Position numbers and translations under genes: made by a program
The notes under the pieces: generated by a model
The model's input: the letters and a program-made list of their open reading frames with translations, nothing else
Database searches by the model: none
What the model was told of the DNA's origin: nothing
DNA from: Thiopseudomonas denitrificans
Lineage (GTDB): Bacteria; Pseudomonadota; Gammaproteobacteria; Pseudomonadales; Pseudomonadaceae
Length of the DNA: 64,000 nucleotides
Direction: 5' to 3'
Assembly (NCBI RefSeq): GCF_002866065.1
Contig: NZ_LNJZ01000003.1
Location: forward strand, 138,667 to 202,666
Part shown: positions 26,630 through 36,089 of the stretch, piece by piece
Numbering within the stretch: the stretch's first letter is position 1
Layout: each line of letters begins with the position of its first letter

Positions 26630-26669
26630 GTGGCGCAGACACAAGCCTCAACCATAAAAGGAAAGTAAA

Positions 26670-26822
26670 ATGAACACATCTAATCTCCCCGAAGAACGCC
26701 GCCAACGCTGCGAAGTCTGGACCCGCGTCATGGGTTACCACCGCCCGGTCAGCGCCTTCAACAAGGGCAAACAGTCCGAGCACCGCGAGCGTCAGCACTT
26801 CACCGAAAGCGCCAGCCGCTAA
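26670..26822 (+). CDS. nrdD: Separate glycyl radical subunit of anaerobic ribonucleotide reductase
   Basis: A 50-aa protein consisting almost entirely of the NrdD C-terminal glycyl radical segment: RCEVWTRVMGYHRPVSAF with the radical glycine at G22 (RVMGY), followed by NKGKQSEHRER. In ordinary NrdD this segment follows the zinc site in the same chain. Here it has its own ATG and a ribosome site (AAAGGAAAG), 227 bp after the large ORF, and ends 3 bp before nrdG. The logic resembles YfiD/GrcA, the free-standing glycyl radical domain that serves pyruvate formate-lyase. It is too short for most gene finders. I infer that it docks on the large chain and is activated by NrdG. Confidence 0.85.
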   Translation: MNTSNLPEERRQRCEVWTRVMGYHRPVSAFNKGKQSEHRERQHFTESASR

Positions 26823-26825
26823 ACC

Positions 26826-27515
26826 ATGCCCATCCAGATCGGCGGCATGGTGCCGCTGACCACCATCGACTACCCGGATCACCTGTCCTGTGTGCTGTTT
26901 TGCCAGGGTTGTGCCTGGCGCTGTCACTACTGTCACAACCCGGAGCTGATCGCTCCGGTCGGTGGCTCGACAGTTGATTGGGACGAGGTACTGGCCTTTC
27001 TGCACCGGCGCCAGGGCCTGTTGCAGGCCGTGGTGTTCAGCGGTGGCGAGGCCACATTGCAACCGGGCTTGCCGCTTGCCATGCAGCAGGTGCGCGAGCT
27101 GGGCTTCAAGGTCGGCTTGCATACTGCCGGCATCAAGCCGGCAGCGCTGGAGCGGGTGCTACCGCTGTGCGACTGGGTCGGCTTTGACGTCAAGGCGGCA
27201 CAGGGTCAGGTCGACGGTATCACGCAAATCATCGGCAGTGATGCCGCTAACTGGCGTAGCCTGGACCTGCTGCTGGCCAGCGGGGTGGCATACGAATGCC
27301 GTACCACCGTGCACTGGAACCTGCTGCAACCGGACGACCTGCGCCTGCTGGCCCGCCAGCTGCAACAAAGGGGGGCACGCACCTTCATCGTGCAGCCGGC
27401 CCGTGACGGCAAGATGCTGACGACGGATCTTGGCCGTCAGGATCTGCCATCCGGCCTGCCTGAACTATGGCAGGAACTGAACACAATGTTCGGGCACTTT
27501 GCTGTGCGCCATTAA
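26826..27515 (+). CDS. nrdG: Anaerobic ribonucleotide reductase activase
   Basis: Radical SAM activase that generates the glycyl radical on NrdD. The 229-aa protein has the CX3CX2C cluster motif near the N-terminus (C29, C33, C36 in QGCAWRCHYCHNPE), followed by the GGE segment VFSGGEATLQPG that contacts SAM. It starts 3 bp after the small glycyl radical gene, so the two are almost certainly translated together. This is the longer NrdG type common in pseudomonads. Confidence 0.93.
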   Translation: MPIQIGGMVPLTTIDYPDHLSCVLFCQGCAWRCHYCHNPELIAPVGGSTVDWDEVLAFLHRRQGLLQAVVFSGGEATLQPGLPLAMQQVRELGFKVGLHTAGIKPAALERVLPLCDWVGFDVKAAQGQVDGITQIIGSDAANWRSLDLLLASGVAYECRTTVHWNLLQPDDLRLLARQLQQRGARTFIVQPARDGKMLTTDLGRQDLPSGLPELWQELNTMFGHFAVRH

Positions 27516-27636
27516 CTGGCGTGATGGTTAGCCGGGCCATGCACCAGTACCACAAGGCCATAACACAAACTGGCAGTTTGTTGATTTCTGCCTGACACCG
27601 TACACTGGCTGCACAAAACAATCTCACATTCACTGG

Positions 27637-27668
27637 ACAGTATCGGTCGTGATAGCGGTCGATACTGT
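27637..27668. promoter_or_regulatory. Inverted repeat upstream of the MFS gene
   Basis: ACAGTATCG and CGATACTGT, nine perfect bases each, flank 14 bp and end 23 bp before the MFS start codon. Symmetry and position suggest an operator; the regulator is unknown. It could also act as a leader hairpin. Confidence 0.4.
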
Positions 27669-27691
27669 GTTTGGTCGTTCCTGGATTTGCC

Positions 27692-29002
27692 ATGTCCATT
27701 TTCAAGTCGTATCGCGGGTTGTATTTCGCCACTTTCCTGATGCTGTTGGGTACTGGTCTGCTTAGTACTTACCTGGCGTTGCATGTGGCCGAGCGGGCCA
27801 GCAGTGTCTGGGTTGGCGCGCTGATGACCTCGTTCTATCTGGGACTGGTTGGCGGCGGCAAGAAAGGGCACCGTCTGATTGCCCGGGTCGGACATATCCG
27901 TGCCTATGCAGCCGCGGCCGGCATTGTCTGTGCGGCCGCCATCATCCATGGCCTGACCGATAACCTGTGGCTCTGGCTGGTGCTGCGGATGCTGGTGGGT
28001 GTCGGCATGATGTGCATGTACATGGTGGTGGAGAGCTGGCTCAACGAACAAAGCACCAGCGAGAACCGTGGCAAGGTATTTTCCGGCTACATGATGGCCT
28101 CCTACCTCGGCATGGTGGTCGGCCAGTTGATGCTGGCGAGCTTGCCGGAGCTTGGCATCGAGCTGTTGTTGCTGGTGGCCCTGTGTTTTTCCCTGTGTCT
28201 GGTGCCGGTGGCCCTGACCCGGCGCATTCACCCCGAGCCGCTGACGCCGGCCTCGCTGTCCCCCCGCTATTTCTACCAGCAGGTACCCATGGCAATGTTC
28301 ACCACATTGCTGGCCGGTGCGGTGGTGGGTGCCTTCTACGGTCTGGCCCCCCTGTATGCCAGCCGTATCGGCATGGATACCCGGGATGTCGGCCTGTTCA
28401 TGGCGGCCTGCGTTGCCGCCGGTTTTCTGGTCCAGATGCCGCTGGGCCGCCTGTCGGACACCTTTGAACGGCCCAAGCTGATCCGCCTGCTGAGTGTGTT
28501 GCTGCTGCTGGTTGCCGCGCCGCTGGCGGTGGAAACGGTGTGGCCGCACTGGGTATTCTTTGTCGGTGGTGCAGCCACTTGTGCCTTTGTGTTCAGCCTG
28601 TATCCGCTGGCGGTGGCCTTTGCCAATGACAACATTGAGCCGGAAAAACGTGTTTCACTCGCGGCCGTGCTGCTGGCGGTATTCGGTGCCGGTGCCAGCA
28701 TGGGCCCCCTGCTGGTCGGCAGCCTGATGCGTGGCATGGGACCCAACATGCTGTTCGTGTTCTTCTGTGTCAGCGCCGGGCTGATCGCACTGCGTGTGCG
28801 CCCGCAGCTGAAGACGCCGGAAACCGAGGTGCCGGAAGAACCGGTCGAGCACCTGGCGATGCCCGACGGTCTGGCCAGCTCGCCGCTGGTGGTGGCGCTG
28901 GACCCGCGTATCGAGGAGGAACAGGTGCAGGAGCACATGGTGGAGATCCCGCTCGAAGACGGCCCCGACCTGGCTGCAGAAACCGAAGAGCAGCACTATT
29001 GA
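27692..29002 (+). CDS. MFS transporter
   Basis: A 436-aa protein with twelve predicted transmembrane helices and a 60-residue acidic cytosolic C-terminal tail (EEPVEHLAMPDG...TEEQHY). The layout with GGGKKGHRLIARVGHIR between helices 2 and 3, and VESWLNEQSTSENRGKVFS between helices 4 and 5, resembles the YcaD-like MFS group. The substrate is unknown. The start is the ATG at 27692, with MSIFKSYRGLYFATF as first residues; seven upstream codons are open from a GTG but not family-like. Confidence 0.85.
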   Translation: MSIFKSYRGLYFATFLMLLGTGLLSTYLALHVAERASSVWVGALMTSFYLGLVGGGKKGHRLIARVGHIRAYAAAAGIVCAAAIIHGLTDNLWLWLVLRMLVGVGMMCMYMVVESWLNEQSTSENRGKVFSGYMMASYLGMVVGQLMLASLPELGIELLLLVALCFSLCLVPVALTRRIHPEPLTPASLSPRYFYQQVPMAMFTTLLAGAVVGAFYGLAPLYASRIGMDTRDVGLFMAACVAAGFLVQMPLGRLSDTFERPKLIRLLSVLLLLVAAPLAVETVWPHWVFFVGGAATCAFVFSLYPLAVAFANDNIEPEKRVSLAAVLLAVFGAGASMGPLLVGSLMRGMGPNMLFVFFCVSAGLIALRVRPQLKTPETEVPEEPVEHLAMPDGLASSPLVVALDPRIEEEQVQEHMVEIPLEDGPDLAAETEEQHY

Positions 29003-29128
29003 CCAGAATATGGGCGTGACAAGGCTCGGGCTGTTTTCAGGCTATCAGGGATATCCGCTCGTGATCTGGTCGGCAGATGCTGTCCGGGCGTGTAGAATGA
29101 CCCACTTTGCCGGACAAGACAGGCTGGA

Positions 29129-29920
29129 TTGATTGTGGAATTGGTATTGTATTTAGTGGTTGGCGCGCTATCTGGTGTGTTGGCCGGACTGTTCGGAATC
29201 GGTGGCGGTCTGATCCTGGTACCGGTGCTGGTGTATAGCCTGACGGCGCAAGGAATCGGCGTCGATGTGTTGACTCACATTGCTGTGGGAACCTCGCTGA
29301 CAACTACCATATTTACCTCCGTCAACTCGGTGCTGGCGCACCAGAAGCACAAGGCGATCCTGTGGCACCTGGTACGACCGATCAGTATTGGTGTGCTCGG
29401 GGGGGCAGCGCTGGGAGCCATGACGGCCTCAATGATCCAGGGGCCGATGTTGCAAAAAATCATTGGCGTTTTTGCCCTGACGATGGCGGTGCAGATGGCC
29501 TTCAACCTGACCCCGAAAACCCGCAAGCCGCCGCCCGCATCGCCTGGTTTGCTGGCCGCCGGTGGCGTGATTGGCTGGGCCTCGGCGATTTTCGGTATTG
29601 CCGGCGGCTCGTTGACCGTGCCCTTCCTGGTCTGGCGCAGTACCGACATGAAAAAGGCGGTGGCCACATCCTCGGCGTGCGGCGTGCTCATTGCGCTGGC
29701 AGCGGCGGTGGGCTATGTGGTAACCGGCTGGCACGCCGAAGGACTGCCCGAGTGGAGTACCGGCTTTGTCTACTGGCCGGCTGTGGTTGGCATGGCCACC
29801 ACCTCAATGCTGTTCGCCCGCGTCGGTGCAAAACTGGCACACCGGCTTGATCCGTTGCTGCTCAAGCGCCTGTTTGCGCTGATGCTGGTGATCGTTGGTC
29901 TCAATTTCCTGCTTCAGTAA
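29129..29920 (+). CDS. TauE/SafE-family permease
   Basis: A 263-aa protein of the sulfite-exporter-like TauE/SafE family, with about eight transmembrane helices in two repeated halves. Each half opens with the family's glycine-rich motif (GLFGIGGGLILVP at about 20-33 and IFGIAGGSLTVPF at about 155-168). Members move small sulfur-containing or organic anions; the substrate here cannot be told. The start is either TTG at 29129 or GTG at 29135; neither has a strong ribosome site. It is followed by lgt after 9 bp. Confidence 0.85.
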   Translation: MIVELVLYLVVGALSGVLAGLFGIGGGLILVPVLVYSLTAQGIGVDVLTHIAVGTSLTTTIFTSVNSVLAHQKHKAILWHLVRPISIGVLGGAALGAMTASMIQGPMLQKIIGVFALTMAVQMAFNLTPKTRKPPPASPGLLAAGGVIGWASAIFGIAGGSLTVPFLVWRSTDMKKAVATSSACGVLIALAAAVGYVVTGWHAEGLPEWSTGFVYWPAVVGMATTSMLFARVGAKLAHRLDPLLLKRLFALMLVIVGLNFLLQ

Positions 29921-29929
29921 GGCACACGC

Positions 29930-30724
29930 ATGCTGCAATACCCTGCAATTGATCCGGTAGCCATTGCTGTCGGACCGCTGAAAATCCACTGGTACGGCCT
30001 GATGTATCTGGTCGGCATCGGTGCTGCCTGGTGGCTGGCCAAGCGCCGGCTGGCGCAGTTTGATCCAGCATGGACAAAAGATACCCTGTCCGACCTGGTG
30101 TTCTGGTGTGCGCTGGGCGTGATCGCCGGTGGTCGGCTGGGCTATGTGCTGTTCTATGACCTGGCGTCTTACATCGCCAATCCCGCTTTGGTGTTGCGCA
30201 TCTGGGAAGGCGGCATGTCCTTCCATGGCGGCTTTCTTGGCGTGCTGATCGCGGTGCTCTGGTTTGCCCGCAAGCATAAAAAGCCGTTCTGGGCGCTGAT
30301 GGACTTCATTGCGCCGCTGGTGCCGATCGGGCTGGGCGCGGGGCGTATCGGCAACTTCATCAATGCCGAGCTCTGGGGCAAGGTATCTGATGTGCCCTGG
30401 GCAATGATATTCCCGACCGACCCCATGCAGCTGCCGCGCCACCCGTCGCAGCTGTACCAGTTTGCGCTGGAGGGCGTGGCACTGTTTGTCATTCTCTGGC
30501 TGTATACGCGCAAACCAAGACCGACCATGGCGGTGTCCGGCCTGTTCGCCCTTTGTTACGGCGTATTCCGCTTTATCGTTGAATTTGTCCGTGTGCCGGA
30601 TGCCCAGCTGGGTTATCTGGCGTTCGACTGGCTGACCATGGGCCAGATCCTGTGCCTGCCGATGATGGCGGTGGGTATTTTCCTGATGGTTTTGGCGTAT
30701 AAGCGCCAGGAGCAGCCTGCATGA
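29930..30724 (+). CDS. lgt: Prolipoprotein diacylglyceryl transferase
   Basis: Inner-membrane enzyme that adds diacylglycerol to the lipobox cysteine of prelipoproteins, including PelC and the other lipoproteins in this window. The 264-aa protein has seven predicted helices and the family marks [13 protein letters not shown] and [15 protein letters not shown], including the conserved Arg and Asn. Its stop overlaps the thyA start (ATGA), an arrangement found in many proteobacteria. Confidence 0.96.
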   Translation: MLQYPAIDPVAIAVGPLKIHWYGLMYLVGIGAAWWLAKRRLAQFDPAWTKDTLSDLVFWCALGVIAGGRLGYVLFYDLASYIANPALVLRIWEGGMSFHGGFLGVLIAVLWFARKHKKPFWALMDFIAPLVPIGLGAGRIGNFINAELWGKVSDVPWAMIFPTDPMQLPRHPSQLYQFALEGVALFVILWLYTRKPRPTMAVSGLFALCYGVFRFIVEFVRVPDAQLGYLAFDWLTMGQILCLPMMAVGIFLMVLAYKRQEQPA

Positions 30725-31515
30725 AACAGTATCTCGACCTGATGCGCCATGTGCGCGACACCGGTACCGACAAGGCCGACCGTACCGGTACCGGCACCCG
30801 CAGCGTTTTCGGCTACCAGATGCGCTTTGACCTGGCCGACGGCTTTCCGCTGGTGACCACGAAAAAGTGCCATTTACGCTCGATCATTCACGAACTGCTA
30901 TGGTTCTTGCAGGGTGATACCAATATCAAATACCTGCAGGACAACGGCGTGCGCATCTGGGACGAATGGGCAGATGAAAACGGTGATCTGGGCCCGGTCT
31001 ATGGTTACCAGTGGCGCAACTGGCCGGCACCCAATGGCGAGTCCATCGACCAGATCAGCAAGCTGGTGCAGATGATCAAGGCCAACCCCGACTCGCGCCG
31101 CCTGATCGTCTCCGCCTGGAACCCTGCACTGGTCGATGACATGGCGCTGCCACCCTGTCACGCGCTGTTCCAGTTCTATGTTGCCGACGGCAAGCTCAGC
31201 TGCCAGCTCTACCAGCGCTCGGCCGACATCTTCCTTGGCGTGCCCTTTAATATCGCCAGCTATGCTTTGCTGACCCTGATGCTGGCGCAGGTATGCGACC
31301 TGCAACCGGGCGAATTCATCTGGAGCGGCGGCGACTGTCACCTGTATTCCAACCACATGGAGCAGGTGGAAGAACAGCTGTCACGCGAGCCTTTCTCGCT
31401 GCCGACGATGAAGATCAATCCAGACGTGAAGGATGTATTTGCCTTCCGTTTTGAGGACTTCGAGCTGTGTGACTATCAGGCACACCCGCACATCAAGGCA
31501 CCCGTAGCGGTTTGA
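30721..31515 (+). CDS. thyA: Thymidylate synthase
   Basis: Methylates dUMP to dTMP with methylene-tetrahydrofolate. At 264 aa it has exactly the length of E. coli ThyA. The catalytic cysteine is C146 in [12 protein letters not shown], with [17 protein letters not shown] for the phosphate-binding region and the usual C-terminus IKAPVAV. It is translationally coupled to lgt. Confidence 0.98.
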   Translation: MKQYLDLMRHVRDTGTDKADRTGTGTRSVFGYQMRFDLADGFPLVTTKKCHLRSIIHELLWFLQGDTNIKYLQDNGVRIWDEWADENGDLGPVYGYQWRNWPAPNGESIDQISKLVQMIKANPDSRRLIVSAWNPALVDDMALPPCHALFQFYVADGKLSCQLYQRSADIFLGVPFNIASYALLTLMLAQVCDLQPGEFIWSGGDCHLYSNHMEQVEEQLSREPFSLPTMKINPDVKDVFAFRFEDFELCDYQAHPHIKAPVAV

Positions 31516-31649
31516 TTTTTCTTTATGCGGTATGCAGGGTGCTGACTGGTGACCGCGCTGCAGCTACGCAGCACCCTTAATGATGAGATCAACTTGGCTA
31601 CGCATAATCACCATGTTTTTAAAACCCGTTTTGTCTGCAGAGCGCTTTC

Positions 31650-32027
31650 ATGCTTAAACAGTTACGCCTTGTATTCCTCGCGCTTGCCTTCGGGTTTATC
31701 CCGCTGGATGGTCTGTTGGCGGCGGAATATCAGAATACTGATGTGCCTGTTTGTGAACGCTCCTGCCCCTCAACACCGCTTTTCGAACTGCAGCCTGCAG
31801 ATTCAAGCCCGCCCTCTTCACAATCGACATATCTCGACACTGCGCACGATACGGAACAATGTCCGGGCAATTGCCTGTACCAGCAATGTACCGGCTGTAG
31901 CGCTGCATTGAACAATCCAGGCCAGGCCAACTGGCCTGTAGCCCCCGGTCAGAATGCCGAAACGGATACCCGGCTTGTTACCAGCTTCAACAACCGGATC
32001 GAGCGTCCTCCACAACTGCTTTCATAA
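31650..32027 (+). CDS. Cys-rich exported protein of unknown function
   Basis: A 125-aa protein with a signal peptide (MLKQLRLVFLALAFGFIPLDGLLAAE, cleavage near residue 25). The mature part is Pro/Ser/Gln-rich and has six cysteines in three close groups: C35/C39 (CERSC), C71/C75 (CPGNC) and C80/C83 (CTGC). The spacing suits metal binding or disulfides. It lies about 120 bp upstream of a His-rich cupredoxin on the same strand, which hints at copper handling in the periplasm, but this is inference only. I do not recognise a family. Confidence 0.55.
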   Translation: MLKQLRLVFLALAFGFIPLDGLLAAEYQNTDVPVCERSCPSTPLFELQPADSSPPSSQSTYLDTAHDTEQCPGNCLYQQCTGCSAALNNPGQANWPVAPGQNAETDTRLVTSFNNRIERPPQLLS

Positions 32028-32148
32028 CCCCGCAGCGGCTTTGCCGCACCTTTGCTTGCTATCTAAAGCAACGCGCAAGGCGCTGGCCATGGATGGTCAT
32101 GCTTGAGCGCATCTGTATGAAAGTATCAGTTTTTAGTGGAGACACATC

Positions 32149-32634
32149 ATGAATTTCAAAACCGTCAGCCTCGCCCTGTCTGCAGCTTTTCTGTCCACCA
32201 GCCTGCTGGCCAACCCTGCTGAAGAAGCGCACGGTCATGATCACGAACATGGACATGCCGTCTCACCTGCCGGAGTGCCCGGCACCCCTGAGCAGGTCAG
32301 CCGGGTGATCAAGGTCGATGCCTACGACAGCATGGAGTTCAAACACGAGCCCATTGTTGTCGAGGACGGCGAAACCATCCGTTTCGAGATCACCAACCAT
32401 GGTGTTCTGACGCACGAGTTTGCCATTGGTGACAAGGAAGAGCACAAGGAGCATCAGATCATGATGCGGGAGATGCCGGACATGCAGCACGATGATCCCA
32501 ACGTGGTCACGCTGGAGCCTGGCGAAACCCGCAGCCTGGTCTGGACCTTTGCCAAGGCGGCCGATATAGAAGTTGCATGCAACATCCCCGGCCACTATGA
32601 GGGCGGCATGCGCAGCCAGGTTGAGATCAAGTAA
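32149..32634 (+). CDS. Periplasmic cupredoxin with His-rich N-terminus
   Basis: A 161-aa exported protein (signal peptide to about residue 22). After it comes a His-rich stretch, HGHDHEHGH (28-36). The C-terminal cupredoxin domain has the full type 1 copper ligand set: H89 in GVLTHEF, then C144, H149 and M154 in ACNIPGHYEGGM. A Met/His-rich loop (HQIMMREMPDMQHDD, about 102-116) could bind extra copper. Such proteins serve copper tolerance or electron transfer in the periplasm; the exact role is not shown. GTGGAG precedes the ATG at a normal distance. Confidence 0.85.
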   Translation: MNFKTVSLALSAAFLSTSLLANPAEEAHGHDHEHGHAVSPAGVPGTPEQVSRVIKVDAYDSMEFKHEPIVVEDGETIRFEITNHGVLTHEFAIGDKEEHKEHQIMMREMPDMQHDDPNVVTLEPGETRSLVWTFAKAADIEVACNIPGHYEGGMRSQVEIK

Positions 32635-32648
32635 CAGCTGAGCAGACC

Positions 32649-32685
32649 AGGTTCCGGTATCTGGGCACGCCAGCTACCGGAACCT
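32649..32685. terminator. Perfect 11-bp inverted repeat between convergent genes
   Basis: AGGTTCCGGTA and TACCGGAACCT flank 15 nt, between the cupredoxin stop and the antiporter stop. It is probably a bidirectional terminator, although no clear T-run follows. Confidence 0.55.
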
Positions 32686-32715
32686 CTCGCCAATATTCTC
32701 TGCAGTGCAGCCAGC

Positions 32716-33708
32716 TCAGGCTGTTGCGGGAATGGCGGTAGAAATCAGATACAGGGTATAGCCGCAGTAACAGATCAGCAGAAGCAGCCCTTTGAAACGT
32801 CCCAGGCTGCCCGCTTTGCGCAAACCAAAACCCAGTACCAGCAACGCCAGCGTCAAGCCGGCCATGACCGGAATATCGCGGCTCAGCACCTCGGCAGCAA
32901 CCGGCATCGGCCTGATGGTTCCGGCCAGGCCAACCACTATCAGGGTGTTGAACAGGTTCGAGCCCAGAATATTGCCCAGGACGATATCGTGTTCCTTCTT
33001 GCGGGCTGCGGCAATGGAGGATGCCAGCTCCGGCAGGGAAGTTCCTATCGCCACTATGGTCAGGCCGATCAGCAACTCGCTTACGCCAAAGCCGACAGCA
33101 ATCTTGACCGCGCCCCAGACCAGTACCTGGGAGCTGAGCACCAGCAGCACAAGACCGGCCACCAGCCAACCCAGGGCCACGCGAATCGTCATGCCGGTCG
33201 GATCGGAAGCCGGTTCGGTGGGTCGCAGCACAGTCGATCTCGAACGTAGTGAAATCAGTACGTTCCAGGCCATCAGCAGGCCGAATACGAGCAACAGTGC
33301 CACTGCTTCAAGGCGGCCAAGCCTGCCGTCCTGGATCAGCCAGAAGGTGAAGGCAGTCACCGCCAACAGGATCGGCAGCTCCTTGCGCAGTACCTGTCTG
33401 GATACGGTAATGGGATAGATCAGCGCAGATACACCAAGAATCAGCGCAATATTGGTGATATTGGAGCCATAGGCGTTACCCAGCGCGATATCCGGGCTGC
33501 CCTGCATCGCGGCCAGCACGGATACCGCCATTTCCGGTGCGGAGGTGCCAAAGCCGACCACCACCATGCCGACCAGCAATGGCGCCATACCGTAGTATTT
33601 TGCCGTTACTACAGCCCCATCAACAAAGCGGTCGGCACTCCAGACCATCAGGACCAGACTCAGAACAACAGCGATAAATGCGATCAACAAGGGCAGTACC
33701 CACAGCAA
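32716..33708 (-). CDS. Calcium/sodium antiporter (CaCA family)
   Basis: A 330-aa YrbG-like cation exchanger with about ten transmembrane helices in two inverted halves. The two alpha-repeats carry the family signature: VVVGFGTSAPEMAVSVLAA with GNAYGSNITNIALILG in the first half, and LTIVAIGTSLPELASSIAAA with GNILGSNLFNTLIVVG in the second, including the paired acidic residues. It exchanges Ca2+ (or K+) for Na+ or H+ across the inner membrane. The start appears to be TTG at 33708 with no strong ribosome site, so it is uncertain by a few codons. Confidence 0.9.
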   Translation of the reverse strand: MLWVLPLLIAFIAVVLSLVLMVWSADRFVDGAVVTAKYYGMAPLLVGMVVVGFGTSAPEMAVSVLAAMQGSPDIALGNAYGSNITNIALILGVSALIYPITVSRQVLRKELPILLAVTAFTFWLIQDGRLGRLEAVALLLVFGLLMAWNVLISLRSRSTVLRPTEPASDPTGMTIRVALGWLVAGLVLLVLSSQVLVWGAVKIAVGFGVSELLIGLTIVAIGTSLPELASSIAAARKKEHDIVLGNILGSNLFNTLIVVGLAGTIRPMPVAAEVLSRDIPVMAGLTLALLVLGFGLRKAGSLGRFKGLLLLICYCGYTLYLISTAIPATA

Positions 33709-33803
33709 AAAAACGGTGCCGTATTATGACAGGGCTGCCCTTTTCGCGCACCCTGTTTTCAGATTTTTACTGCAGCATGTCTGGCATGGGACATGCAACG
33801 GTA

Positions 33804-35036
<1,233 letters not shown>

Positions 35037-35858
35037 TTAGCAGTTTTGCCACTGTGCCTTGCGCTTTTCCAGAAAGGCGCTGACGCCTTCGGTGGTGTCC
35101 TGCGCATCGAACAGGTCGACGAACAGCTCACGTTCCAGTGGCAGCCAGTGGTCCGGCCCCTGTGTGCGCGCACCTTGGATCAGCGGCTTGATGGCGCGAA
35201 CCGCGACCGGGCTCTGGTTGCCGACTTTCTCCGCCAGTGCCAGCGCCGCATTCAGCGCCTCGCCCTTGGCAACCACTTCCTCGACCAGCCCGATGCGTTC
35301 GGCGGTGGCGGCATTGATGCGCTCGCCACAGAGCATCATGCGTTTGGCCCAGCCTTCGCCGACCAGCCAGGGCAGTTTCTGGGTGCCGCCAGCGCAGGGC
35401 AGCAGGCCGACAGTGGCTTCGGGCAAGGCCATCTGTGCCTGTTCTTCGGCAATGCGGATGTCACAGGCCAGAGCACACTCCAGTCCGCCGCCCATGGCAT
35501 AGCCATTGATGGCGGCGATGCTGACGCCGCGGTAGTTGCTCAGGGCTTCAAAGGCTGCGCCGAAGCGCTGAGCCATTTCCCGCGCCATGGCCTTGTCGCC
35601 ACTGGCAAACAAATTCAGGTCGGCACCGGCGCTGAAGAATTTCTCGCCAGCGCCGGTGATCACCAGGGCGTAGATATCATCGTCCTGGTTCAAATGCGCA
35701 ACCAGTTGTTCGATGCCGCGCAGCATGCCGGCGTCCCAGGTGTTGGCTGAGGGGTTGTTCAGGGTCAGCAGGGCGGTATGGCCGATTTTTTCCACTACCA
35801 GTTTGTTGCTCAGTTGCAGCTGTTGGGCGCTCTGATAGGTTTCCAGTTCTTGAGACAT
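35037..35858 (-). CDS. Enoyl-CoA hydratase/isomerase (crotonase)
   Basis: A 273-aa crotonase. The oxyanion-hole strand (FFSAGADLNLF), the GGGLECALACD turn and the catalytic-Glu region LPEATVGLLPCAGGTQ are intact, so hydratase activity on an enoyl-CoA is expected. It lies downstream of a thiolase, an SDR and an acyl-CoA synthetase on the same strand, fitting the hydration step of 2-methyl-branched acyl-CoA (isoleucine) or a related oxidation. The start at 35858 is fixed by GGAGAG ten bases upstream. It is separated from the thiolase by a 231-bp gap that holds a structured repeat. Confidence 0.9.
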   Translation of the reverse strand: MSQELETYQSAQQLQLSNKLVVEKIGHTALLTLNNPSANTWDAGMLRGIEQLVAHLNQDDDIYALVITGAGEKFFSAGADLNLFASGDKAMAREMAQRFGAAFEALSNYRGVSIAAINGYAMGGGLECALACDIRIAEEQAQMALPEATVGLLPCAGGTQKLPWLVGEGWAKRMMLCGERINAATAERIGLVEEVVAKGEALNAALALAEKVGNQSPVAVRAIKPLIQGARTQGPDHWLPLERELFVDLFDAQDTTEGVSAFLEKRKAQWQNC

Positions 35859-35900
35859 TGAAGCTCTCCTTGTTGTGAAAATAATATACATACAGCGTAG

Positions 35901-36002
35901 CGGTGTGATGTCTGTCGCGCAAAGACGCCGCGAGTACATCCTTGTAGGCTCTGTGCGACCATCCATGGTCGCACAAGCTTTGCGCTGACAGATATCACAC
36001 CG
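35901..36002 (+). repeat. Structured intergenic repeat, copy 2
   Basis: A 102-bp element. Outer arms 35901-35924 and 35978-36002 pair over about 23 bp with one mismatch and one bulge. The inner hairpin has arms GTGCGACC / GGTCGCAC around ATCCAT. Between arm and hairpin lies GACGCCGCGAGTACATCCTT then GTAGGCTC, identical to copy 1 at all but three positions. Arms and hairpin differ in sequence from copy 1 but keep their pairing. It lies between thiolase and crotonase and has the same orientation relative to transcription as copy 1. Confidence 0.7.
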
Positions 36003-36089
36003 TCCGGCCAATTTTGCGCAAATGGCCAGGCAAATCTGATTGATATGACGGTTCAGTTACAAGCTTAAAATCGCTATTGGGGCTTGGCT

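Noticed and set aside
26443-26669. The nrdD split as a simple sequencing frameshift
   Set aside because: The parts are 227 bp apart, the gap holds a structured repeat and no coding continuity, and the small ORF has its own ribosome site and start.
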